From Basidiobolus meristosporus CBS 931.73 (Eukaryota > Basidiobolomycota > Basidiobolomycetes > Basidiobolales > Basidiobolaceae), in NCBI GenBank assembly GCA_002104905.1, contig MCFE01000295.1:37639-101638 (forward strand): a stretch of DNA of 64,000 nt, written 5' to 3'. Positions 53,561 to 62,985 of the stretch are shown one piece after another (position 1 is the stretch's first letter; each line of letters begins with the position of its first letter). The notes below the pieces were generated by a model. It saw nothing but the letters and a program-made list of their open reading frames with translations. It was not told the origin of the DNA and did no database searches. Position numbers and translations under genes: made by a program.

Positions 53561-54755
53561 TATGCTGTATTATCACTAGTTTGGGGCTTGTTTGACAATG
53601 TAGAGGCTAATCAGCAATATACAACAACTTCCAGTATGCAAATACTGAAATAGTTTATTAGGAGTTTGATATACCAATAGAAGATATAACTTGCACTAAT
53701 ATCCTCAATATTAGGCTCAAAATATACTATAGGCAGTGTTTCTCACTACTACCGTAGTGTTCTGATCTTCTGTCCACTATTGGGCTTATTAGCTTTTGAA
53801 GTAGCTATTCCTTAATTGGTAGTGGCTTCCCTTTCTGAGAGAATATTTCCTTATATGGAAGTTTTGATCTTCTCCTTCAACCTAAAGGGGTGTGTTGCAG
53901 AAGTCTCTCATTGGGACTTTAGACCTAAAGGGTCATCTAAAAGGGTGTCTTTAGACTAAAGGGGCTTGTTACAGTGGTCTCTAAAGTGGACTTCACACTA
54001 AAGGGGTGCCTGAAGGGGCTTCTTCAGAAAAAAGGGACTTGTTAAAGGGGTCTCTAAAGTGGTCTCTACACTTAAGGGTGTCTAAAGGGGTTTCTTAGCA
54101 GGACTTATCCAACAGAAAAGTGGTAGTTTTCTTGTAGAACTTAGATTGGACTTTAGTGAGCTTTGCAGTCTCTTCAATAATGTAGTACCAATCAAAGTCA
54201 GAATACTCAGCAGTGCAAGTGATGCAGGGGAAGTCTTATAACCTTTAAACTTGTAACTGCAGTGTGGAGATTCTGGAAAGAGAGCCTCTCCTTTATTTTA
54301 CAGCTGGGGAAGTCATATATATGATAATTCTGAAGGATCAAAGCTTTTGGGCAAATGCTCAAGCAATACACATGATAGCAACCTAAAATTCTGCAGTACC
54401 TGTGAGAATATCACTTGATTTAATTGGCTGGCTTGAGAGTTACAAGCAATCAAAGTCACTATAGTAATCCTAGCAATAGAGGCCTTGTATATATGATAAT
54501 TGGGCTCTTTTGATCATAACTCCTTGAGTACTACTTCAAATAAGCTGTAATTTGAAAAATGTGTTGGCTACTGCATGTTCTGTATGACATAATACTCTTG
54601 GGTGGATTGCTCTCAGGGTCTGGATCATTTGTCCTTCAAAGCTGGGAATTCTTGATCTCTCACATGTGTGTTACAATAGCAAAAAGCAAAATAAACAAAT
54701 AGGTGCAACATTGGTTTTGAGATAATGTAGTAATGGAATACTTTCCATTGCCACA
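53561..54755 (-). mobile_element. Probable LTR-like insertion in companion copy A7
   Basis: This 1.2-kb block splits the second companion module. A candidate TG...CA unit runs from TGTTTGACAATGTAGAGG (53589) to TTTCCATTGCCACA (54755). On the minus strand an AATAAACTATTTCAG string precedes its end, as in LTR polyadenylation regions. No protein is encoded. It includes a purine-rich minisatellite. It could be a solo LTR plus about 30 bp of internal sequence; the target duplication is not clear. Confidence 0.45.
53880..54115 (+). repeat. Purine-rich degenerate minisatellite (CTAAAGGGG units)
   Basis: At least six blocks start CTAAAGGG or CTTAAGGG and carry TGTCT or CTTCT and GTCTCTAAAGTGG sub-motifs, with variable unit length of about 30-45 bp. 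The plus strand has repeated AAAGGGG runs. It lies inside the LTR-like insertion. Confidence 0.7.
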
Positions 54756-55704
54756 AAAGCACTCAGTCAAAGTGGTAGTGAAGGATGTGGCAGCAATCAA
54801 AACTAGCAACTTTCTAAGTAGCCTGTCACAACCACAGATGACAGCTCAAAATAAGCAGAAAAACAACATCAGGTTGCCAGAATAGTGCCAGCAAGGAACA
54901 GGCAGGCCAAAACAGATGAATCAGAGCAGAATTTGTCAAGGAGAAAATGTAGTTCAATACAAGAAGCACCCAGGCAAAGTAGCAGTGAAAGATCTGGCAG
55001 TAATAAGGAAAAGGTAAAGGGAAAATGTCTACCCAAGTCTGAGACAGGGAAGCATGCAAAAAAAGGTGCAATTGTTGCCAATTAATGCGGCAAGCCTGGA
55101 ACAGACTGAATCCTATCATAATCAAGAAGAGTCACCAACAAGAAAGCAGCTGTTTTCATCAGAGCTGGAAGCACAGGCAGTTCAGCTACACTCCAGCAAG
55201 GTGGATGAGTTTGCAGAGAAAGTCAATTTGCCTACCACAGCCTCCATATCCTCCATTGTCAACAGAGTGGAGATTTCACCAACAGAAAAGGCTAAAATGA
55301 CAAGAACCCAAAAGACTATCACAATGTCCTCAGTGGAATTTTGTAACATTGATAGGCACACCAAGAGGTAAGAGCACTTCTTCAACAGCCATGCAAAAGA
55401 AAACGCACTTAAGTATTGCAAGGATTTATTGCAAAGACTGGCAGATGAAGTGCTATACTTTGCAGTGCCAGCTGAAGACCAGGGTGTGAGAACCAGTGGA
55501 TGAGCAGTTGCATAAAGCCATTGGGCTCCTGCTGAAGTCATGGAAATAGAGAGTTACAGCAGAGTATTTATTGAGTGGTGGATTTTAATGGAGTTACTTG
55601 TTGAGTGTGGGGTTGGGCTTAATGTTAGTGTAAGGTATAGAGACTTCTATAGGTCAGTACAATTGGCAATTGAGGTGCAACTGAAGTTTCAGCGTAAACA
55701 AATA
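54756..55704 (+). pseudogene. Companion gene copy A7, second part
   Basis: It contains the end of module one, module two (AQNKQKNNIRLPE.., PARNRQAKTDESEQNLSRRK at 54885-54945, SERSGSNKEKVKGK), then KQLFSSELEAQAVQLHSSKV, DEFAEKVNLPTTASISSIV and RTQKTITMSSVEF (55140-55340), and the end CSAS..RPGCENQW/AEDQG in shifted frames (55470). Very close to 51285-52165 of A6. Confidence 0.6.
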
Positions 55705-56030
55705 ATTTGTATAAATGAGAAGTAAGAGAAACAGTTGAGTTGGGAAGTAAGGAGTGTGAAGATGCAACAATAGCCAGTCAATGTGCAAACATGTAGGAGG
55801 TGATCAAGTATACAGAGTTAGAAAGTGAGCAAATTGGCACAGAACCAAACAACAGTCACTAATTATTGTGGTGATGAAAAATTTGACTAATTTTTGTGTG
55901 AAATCTGGGGTGCAATTGTTTTCCAATGGTCTCTGCACAGTGTCCTAACGGGATCAGTACCTCTTAGTCATGGGACTTTAGATTTTTGACAGGCTTTTGA
56001 CAGCTGCATCAGTATGATATCTTATAGAAC
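55705..56030 (+). repeat. Tail block of the DNA transposon
   Basis: Second member of the close pair with 52166-52490. Again it passes straight into a companion gene copy. Confidence 0.6.
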
Positions 56031-56395
56031 ACTGCTATCAGCAGCAGAAGTACAGCTACACAACAGCTTGCTTTGACATTCAGTGGAACAAGCAGGGCTA
56101 CTTTCAAAAAAGGCCATATGGACAGTGTGCCCACTGAAGGGAATAATGCAGACTCCTCAGTCCCTCAGCCAAGTAGGAATTTGAGAACTGCTGTGGAGCT
56201 ACAAGCTGACCATTATGCTTGGGCAGATGCAATTGTAGCAAATGCAGTACCTTCAGCTGAAGACCAGCAAGTGGCCATCATAACATGATTACCACCCATA
56301 CTAGCCAGTGGGTTATCAGCTTGTACCAAAGGATTAATGAAGCAATTAGGTGCAGTGGCTGATAGGATCATTGCAATGACCCAGAGAAACCAATC
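56031..56395 (+). pseudogene. Companion gene copy A8, truncated
   Basis: It is the twin of 52491-52845: TFSGTSRATFKKGHMDSVP, HYAWADAIVANAVPSAEDQ, LSACTKGLMKQLGAVADRI. At 56395 it switches from the gene (MTQRN) to tail sequence (CAATCAAAAGCCAC), so the middle and C-terminal parts are deleted. Confidence 0.6.
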
Positions 56396-56575
56396 AAAAG
56401 CCACTTATATATTGTTGAGTTGAAAAGTTTTGGCCAAGTTTTTTGTCAGATTTGGTGTGCAATTATTTTTTAATGATCTCTGCACAGTGCCCTGATGGGA
56501 TCATTATCTCCCAGTCACTGGACTTTAAATCTGTGAAAGCCTTTCAACATGATCATCACAATAATTTCTCCTAAT
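56396..56575 (+). repeat. Tail block of the DNA transposon, short
   Basis: CAATCAAAAGCCACTTATAT to ATCACAATAATTTCTCCTAA matches the reverse of 11190-11350. It joins transposase sequence at 56576. Confidence 0.5.
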
Positions 56576-57053
56576 GGTGTCAAGTTGTCATTGGTGATCC
56601 ACTTCAGGATAAATATTCCTACAATGTCAGCATACAACTCCCAATGCTTCCAATGTACTCTTTGTAGATATGACTTCAGAAGGGTGCTTAAATAAATACA
56701 TATCCATTTTATCCAATCATTGAGTTTGTATTGCTGCATATGCATATGAATATTGATCTTAACTCATGAGGAGTACTTAGGTTAGCAGATGCTTTGTAAT
56801 ATCTTGCTGGTTCTTGCATATTCCTCCCATATTTTGAAGGGCTTATTCAGCTTGAAATGCCCATGTACAACTTGGTGATTAGTATAGAGATACTGCTGAT
56901 AAGCAAATGCATTGCTCCTAGTTGAACGCTCTTGCTCCAATAGATACCCACTATCTTAAGTATCACTGAATTCCAATTACTTTCATATTCTGGTCAATGG
57001 CTTATAGCTTGCGAATTCTGTACATTCTCTCTGTGTGAAGATTATGTTCTAAG
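56576..57053 (-). pseudogene. Transposase fragment
   Basis: GGTGTCAAGTTGTCATTGGTG onward is homologous to 215-690 and to the reverse of 21030-21510. In translation it covers the LGIIIPKLITNANLT region and upstream. It ends where the R3 repeat begins. Confidence 0.5.
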
Positions 57054-58114
57054 TGTTAGTCCAAGGGAGAGATATGTCCAACACTTCTGAAGTGTCTTGT
57101 GTGTGGGGTGTTCACTGGGTGCAATAACCTCCGGCAAAAGCTTGCTAGGAATACTTGGGTTCTGTCTCTAATATAATGTGAAGGGGAATAAAGCCACAAG
57201 CTTGTCAAGGGAAAACTATTGAGCTACAATCCCCAACTTAGTTGGTGTCTTAACAAAAGTATGTGCTGGGTTCAGCGTCCTTTGAGATGACAATGTACTA
57301 AAGCTTCCAAAGTCAAAACAACTGTTAACTCCACCAGCAGGGACTTGATAAGAATGCAGATGTGGTCAATAGTTACAAAGACAGAAAAGTATCTTTGCCT
57401 GTACAAGAACAAACTTGGGAAAGAATCAAATATAATAAAAGATACCTGCTCTGAGTATTCCTCACAAGTAGTGCCTCCAAGGTCAGTTGGCTGTCAGCAC
57501 GGTTTCCTGGGAGTGTCCTGTGGTCTGGGGTTGGAAGTTCAGGTAGCAGCAGGTAGCAGTGATCACACTAATCAACAAGTTGGTATATTGATAAAAGGGA
57601 TGATGATTTATTGTAGAGGGATAGCCTCCCTTATATACTTTTCTCACTGGCTAAGTGATTACTAATCATGGTGTTCCAGAAGGTTCCGGATATCAATAGA
57701 AATCTTAATGACATCAGAATGACCTAAGAATGTTCTAAGTAGGTGCCAGAAGGTTCTAAGAGGCACAGCACATCCAACCAATCAGGAATCAGTATTCTGA
57801 AACCTGTGTAACATGGGGATACCATATATGGTATGGAAATGCTAGGGATGGTGACACAGGTTGATCATGTGTCATGGGTACTGGGACGGGTACTTGCCTA
57901 ACATAGAAGCACTTATAGCTAGTAATCTTACATAAAGTGAGGGGTAACTTATGCAATAAGGTAAGCAGGTGTGATTGTCAACCGGCTTATGGGATAGTAC
58001 TGATTGGGTAAGACAAATGGGATAAAACTAAAATAAGTGTAGTAGAGATGTAGGGAAGTAGAAAATAAGGGAATGAGCACATCTGTCAGTGGGTGTCACT
58101 GTCACCCCACTACA
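57054..58114 (-). repeat. LTR-like repeat R3, about 1.06 kb (probable solo LTR)
   Basis: The block is bounded by TGTTAGTCC on the left and CCCACTACA on the right, giving TG...CA when read on the minus strand (TGTAGTGGGGTGACAG start). On that strand TATATAAGGGAGGC is followed by ACAATAAATCATC, a plausible promoter and polyadenylation pair. It contains no protein gene; the 106-codon frame at 57345 has no support. It splits transposase sequence. A partial inverted copy is at 27517-27846. Target duplication not found. Confidence 0.55.
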
Positions 58115-58302
58115 GCGCACCTATAAGGGGGACTAGAATCTAGCAGGGATAAGGAGTATATTGCCTAAATACAAAGAAGCTCTTTGAGGATATTCAGGAG
58201 GTATCCATGGCAAAAATGGTGGCAACCAAATATATGTTTATAAGATGTGTGTGTTACCAGTAATACAAGGTATATGGCAACTCTGCAAGTTTCACAGTAA
58301 AA
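58115..58302 (+). pseudogene. Transposase C-terminal fragment
   Basis: CACCTATAAGGGGGACTAGAATC to TTTCACAGTAAAA matches 22030-22215 and 27870-28050. It is ended by the family 2 LTR at 58303. Confidence 0.5.
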
Positions 58303-58651
58303 TGTTGTAAGAGTCTTGGAGATATTGGAAGTGATTGGGAGAACAAGTAGATTATGTGGTTTTCACTTAATGATTTATTGAATGTAAAAGTAGTATTTAT
58401 ACTTTTACCTGATCTTGGCATTACAAGCATGTAGAATAGGTTAAGGAAGGTCCCAAGAACATGTGTGCAAAGTTTGGGGCTGTTTGGACAACTTTGAGAA
58501 TTTTCATGTTCTGGGTACCTGGTATTTTGGTGAAAATATTCTAAGTAAATCCCGACAAGGAATTTGGTCAGTATTCTCTAGGATTTGAAGGTGATGATCT
58601 AAGTGACTAAGTTAGGTGAATATTTAGGTGGAAATACAAATTTTTACAACA
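58303..58651 (-). repeat. 3' LTR of copia K
   Basis: On the reverse strand TGTTGTAAAAATTTG (58651) to GACTCTTACAACA (58303). TATAAATACTACTTTTAC and AATAAATCATT lie in the expected order. Confidence 0.93.
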
Positions 58652-58660
58652 CTCCCACTC
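58652..58660 (-). promoter_or_regulatory. Polypurine tract of copia K
   Basis: GAGTGGGAG on the minus strand immediately before the 3' LTR. Confidence 0.8.
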
Positions 58661-58662
58661 AG

Positions 58663-59880
58663 CTAAATGTTCATACTGACTAGTTGTAATTTTGACCTAA
58701 GATATTCAAACTTGTCTCTAGCTAATGGTTTGGTAAATATGTCTGCAATCATTTCATCTGTAGGACAGTAAACTAAGCTAACTAAGTTATTCTCTATAGC
58801 TTCACGTATGAAATGATGTCTAATATCTATGTGCTTTGTTCTAGCATGAAAAGTTGGATTTCTACCTAATTGTATACATCCTTGATTATCTTGAAATAAA
58901 GTAATAGGCGTTTTTTGACATAGGCCTACATCTGTTAAGAGTTTTCTTAACCACATTGCTTCTTTTGTAGCTTCACAGGCTGCCATATACTCTGCCTCTG
59001 TAGTAGAAAGTGCTACAGTTGGTTGCTTTCTTGAATTCCATGAAATTGCTCCTTTACAGTAAAGAAAGGTATATCCTGTGGTGGATCTTCTGTCTTCCAA
59101 ATTTTGTCCCCAATCAGCATCAGAGTATCCCACAAGGTCCTGTTCTGAATCCTTATAAGTGTATCTTAAGCAGATATCAGCAGTTCCTTTTAGGTATCTA
59201 AAAATCCGCTTAACTGCTGCAATATGATCAGATCCATAGTTCTGATTATATTGGCTGACAACTCCCACTGAGTATGAGATATCTGGACGTGTTCTAAGCA
59301 TGCTATACATCAGACTGCCGACCATAGATTGATAAGGAAATTCAGGGCTTTCAGATGGCACCAAGCTCTCTTGATTCGGTTCAGTTTTGACCAAGTTAAG
59401 GTTTGTCTCCACTGGGGTAGCTGCCGGTTTACAGTCTTCCATTTTGTACTTCTTTAGTATATCTTGAATATACTTGGATTGGCTTAGGGTAATAGTCTGG
59501 GTACTTCTGTCTATGGAGAACTTAATCCCTAAGTAGTAACTGAGTTCTCCTAGATTGGACATCTTGAACTCCTTAGATAGGCTGGATTTAGTCTCTTCCA
59601 ATGTTTCTAGGTTATTGGCGGCTATAATAAGATCATCCACATATAGAGCTAATAGAACTGGATTTGCTCTATCTGGCTTATAGTATATACTATAGTCAGC
59701 ATTACTCCTTTTGAAACTCAAAGATTCCAAATAAGAATCTATCTTGCAATTCCAGGCTCTCAGTGATTGTTTGAGACCATATAGTGACTTTTTAAGCTTG
59801 CAGACCAAATGGGGGTTATCTTGGTCAACAAACCCATCAGGCTGGTCCATATACACGTCCTCATCAAGTTCTCCATTCAA
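58663..59880 (-). pseudogene. Copia K reverse transcriptase (3' part) and RNase H
   Basis: A 405-codon frame opens at NGELDEDVYMDQPDG. It has YGLKQSLRAWN, the catalytic YVDDLIIAA, SYYLGIKF, SMVGSLMY, the RNase H YSDADWGQ, EAEYMAACEATKEAMWLRKL, DNQGCIQL and KHIDIRHHF. The stop is at 58663-58665, a few bases before the polypurine tract. It is separated from the upstream frame by one missing A in a run at about 59879: L has AAAAA (63446) where K has AAAA. Confidence 0.93.
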
Positions 59881-60760
59881 AATGCAGTTTTTACATCCAT
59901 TTGATGAATAAAAAACTTATATTTGGCTGCAATAGCCAATATTAATCTGATGGAATTAAACTTGGCTACCGGTGCAAAGGTCTCAGTATAGTCAAGTCCT
60001 TTTGTTTGAGAGTATCCTTTGGCTACAAGTCTTGCTTTGTATCTTTCAATTGTACCATCAGTCTTGTATTTTGTCTTAAAGACCCATCTGCATCCAATTG
60101 ATTTTTGGTTGATTGGTAATTTGACTAAGTCCCAAGTTTGATTTTCCATCAGGGCCTGATATTCCTCAGTCATTGCAGATCTCCAAAACTTTGTCTGAGG
60201 GCTATTTAGGGCCTCTTTTACCGTCTGGGGTTCATCAATATGGACTGAATAGGCATAGGCTAAGTTTGTACCCTCATTGATATAGTAATTTGGGCTATTT
60301 CTTGTCCGATTGGATCTCTGGGCATTTGATACTGGAATGATCACTTCTGGGATATTCCTGGGCACTGATTCTGGCTGAACCACGGTTGTAGAGTCCTCTG
60401 GAGTGAAAAGAATTTCATTGTTTTGCTCTGATTCAATCCTGACAATTGGTGGACTTGAGATCAAATTTTTGTCATCATCTGATGTCATTTTTTGTGAAAA
60501 TTTTGAATTTTCATCAAACAACACATCCCTGGACTTGATCAGCTTCTTTGCTTTGGTATTGTAGAGTCTGTATGCCTTACTCTCATTGCAGTAGCCCAAA
60601 AATATGCATTTTACACTTTTTGGCTCAAATTTTGACTGATTTCCGGCCAGTTTTTTGGCATATGCTGTACACCCAAATATTCTTAGATGTTCTGCACTTG
60701 GTCTGTATCCATACCATGCTTCCAATAGAGTAGAATCACAAAGTATTCTGTTATAACTCC
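59877..60760 (-). pseudogene. Copia K integrase C terminus and reverse transcriptase (5' part)
   Basis: From LLEAWYGYRPSAEHLRIFGC through KCIFLGYCNESKAYRLY, the Ser/Asn-rich linker, SIGCRWVFKTKY, RYKARLVAKGYSQ, APVAKFNSIRL and HQMDVKTAF. The frame break to the preceding part lies at about 60755-60763, where a Tyr codon became TAA and one A of a run is missing (CTTAAAATAGG; the decayed copy at 6590 supports the longer form). Confidence 0.92.
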
Positions 60761-60763
60761 TAT

Positions 60764-62632
60764 TTTAAGTTATACAGCAGTGGCAACTGATTCCGCCCAA
60801 AAATCATAGGATAATTTTTGATCATGGATCATAGATCTTGCCATATCAATTATTGATGTGTTAGCTTGTTCTACTGCTCCATTTTGCTGTGGGGAGTATG
60901 GTACAGTAGTCTCTTGCTTTATCCCATGAACTTTGCAGAAGTGGATGAAGAGTTTTGAGGTATATTCTCCACCATTGTCAGAGCGTATTTTCTTGATTTT
61001 TTCACCAGTTTCTCTCTCCACCATGGCTTTAAACTCCCTGAGCTTAGACAGAGCTTCTTCCTTTCTCTCCATGAAGTAGACCCATGTGTATCTTGTATAA
61101 TCATCAATAAAAGTGATTAAATACTTCATCCCGCCTAAGGATAAATTTTGCATAGGTCCACACAGATCTGAGTGAATTAGATCTAATTTTTTCTTAGTTT
61201 TGATTAACCCAGAGCTCTTGAACAGTTTTCTGGCTTGTTTCCCATATACGCAGGCTTCACAGTGCTCCAAATTAGCTGGGGGATCAATTTTCACTCCAGA
61301 AATTAGCTGATCTTTGATCATTTTACGCAAATAATCAAAATTGATGTGTCCAAATCTCCTGTGCCAAAGCATTGGTGTTTCTTCATTTAAGTTACTTATA
61401 TTGGCTTCCAAATATGATGGAATATAAGTCAACTTGTATAGATTTTTATCTCTGATGCCCAAAGCGATATGGGCACCATTTTGATCAGTGATCCTGCATC
61501 CAGAATTGTCAAAACTGAAACTGAGTCCTTCTGCTGTGGCCTTGCTTACAGAGAGTAGGTTCTTGGCTATTTCTGGTACATAGAGTGCTTCTTTAAAGGT
61601 CAGTGTATGGCTTCCTTCACTGCTTCTAAGGTTTACTTGGATAGTTCCTTCTCCCACTGCATCAAGTGTTCTATTGTCACCCATGAAAACCTTCTTAATT
61701 GGAATTTCTTGATATTGGGTAAAAAGTTCTTTTTGGTGTGTAAAGTGTTGAGAAGCTCCAGAGTCAATATACCACGTCTGAGAATCCATGTTTGTGGTCA
61801 TATTTAGTGCAGATATGAATAGTCTATCTTTAGTTGTTGCAGCATTTCCATATTCAGTCTTCTTTTGCTGATAATCTCTCTTTTTGAAACACCGGTCTGA
61901 GGTGTGTCCTTTCCTTTTGCAGTAGTTGCAAAATAGGTTGCTGTTGCCTTTGTAGGGTCTTGGGTACCTCCTTTGTTGGTTATCATTGCTTATTAAAGCA
62001 TTTTCTTCTTCCTTCTTATTGGCGCTTGATTTTCTTAATTCTTCATCCAGGAGCCTTCCATATACGTAATTTAAGGTCAAATCTTCAGTTCTGGACTCTA
62101 GGGCTGATACAAAGCCCTGAAACTCGTCTGTCAGGCTATTCAGGATGGTAACTATCACATCCTCATCAGTAGTTGGTACGCCCACAGATTCCATCTCATC
62201 TACCAGCAGGGTAATTCTGTTAATTAGATTTTTCATTTCTTCTCCTGGCAGCATCTTTGTAGTAAAGAATTTTTGTCTCAGATACATTTTCTTGGCAGCT
62301 GAACATGACTGGTAGGTGTCTTCTAATGCTTTCCAGGCATTCTTTGCTGTTTTTGCTCTTGAGCATTGAATTAGCAATTTGTCCTTGACATTAAGGCAAA
62401 TGCAGTTAAAGGCACTTTGTTCTTTCTTCTGGTACTTTAAGGCTTCCTCTCCCACGTTTTTAGGAGGGCATTCTTCTCCCATGACAATATCCCAAAGGCC
62501 TCTTTCTTGTAGCAGCATCTTCATCTTCACCTTCCACACTTGGTAGTTAGATCCATCCAACTTTTCAGCAGAGGGAAAAATTCCAGTAATAGCAGTAGTG
62601 GACATTGCAGAGAGTGACAGCTTGGGGCTCAT
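60764..62632 (-). pseudogene. Copia K gag, protease and integrase core
   Basis: The frame is open from within the LTR, but the first ATG after the LTR (62632) lies inside the primer site and gives MSPKLSLSAMSTTAIT; the next ATG is at 62605. Gag has LDGSNYQVWKVKM, MLPGEEMKNLINRI, and the CCHC knuckle CNYCKRKGHTSDRC. Protease is WYIDSGASQHFTH. Integrase shows HRRFGH, CEAC, HSDLCGP, FIDDYTRYTWVYF, RSDNGGEYTS and NGAVEQAN, so the D-D-E set is present. This part looks functional in itself; the damage lies downstream. Confidence 0.93.
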
Positions 62633-62637
62633 AACCA
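62624..62637 (-). promoter_or_regulatory. Primer-binding site of copia K
   Basis: TGGTTATGAGCCCC on the minus strand, complementary to the initiator tRNA-Met anticodon arm. Its ATG is in frame with gag. Confidence 0.8.
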
Positions 62638-62985
62638 GTTGTAAGAGTCTTGGAGATATTGGAAGTGATTTGGAGAACAAGTAGATTATGTGGTTTTCAC
62701 TTAATGATTTATTGAATGTAAAAGTAGTATTTATACTTTTACATGGTCTTGGCATAACAAACACGTAGAATAGGTTAAGGAAGGTCCCAAGAACATGTGT
62801 GCAAAGTTTGGGGCTGTTTGGACAACTTTGAGAATTTTCATGTTCTGGGTACCTGGTATTTTGGTTAAAATATTCTAAGTAAATCCCAACAAGGAATTTG
62901 GTCAGTATTCTCTAGGATTTGAAGGTGATGATCTAAGTGACTAAGTTAGGTGAATATTTAGGTGGAAATACAAATTTTTACAACA
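62637..62985 (-). repeat. 5' LTR of copia K
   Basis: TGTTGTAAAAATTTG (62985) to CTCTTACAAC (62638) on the minus strand, followed by the primer site, which overlaps the last base. Confidence 0.93.

Larger units (their letters stand above)
58303..62985 (-). mobile_element. Copia family 2 LTR retrotransposon, copy K (nearly complete)
   Basis: The 4683-bp element has both LTRs (62637-62985 upstream, 58303-58651 downstream), an anticodon-arm type primer site, gag-pol in copia order and a GAGTGGGAG polypurine tract. LTRs differ at about 8 of 349 positions by eye, several of them CG against TG or CA. Flanking 5-mers TAAAA and GCTGC do not match, so it was not left as a simple insertion. Three small lesions disable pol. 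Confidence 0.93.

Noticed and set aside
57345-57665. 106-codon open frame in repeat R3
   Set aside because: It lies in an LTR-like repeat, has no motif, and the inverted copy at 27517-27846 does not keep it open.
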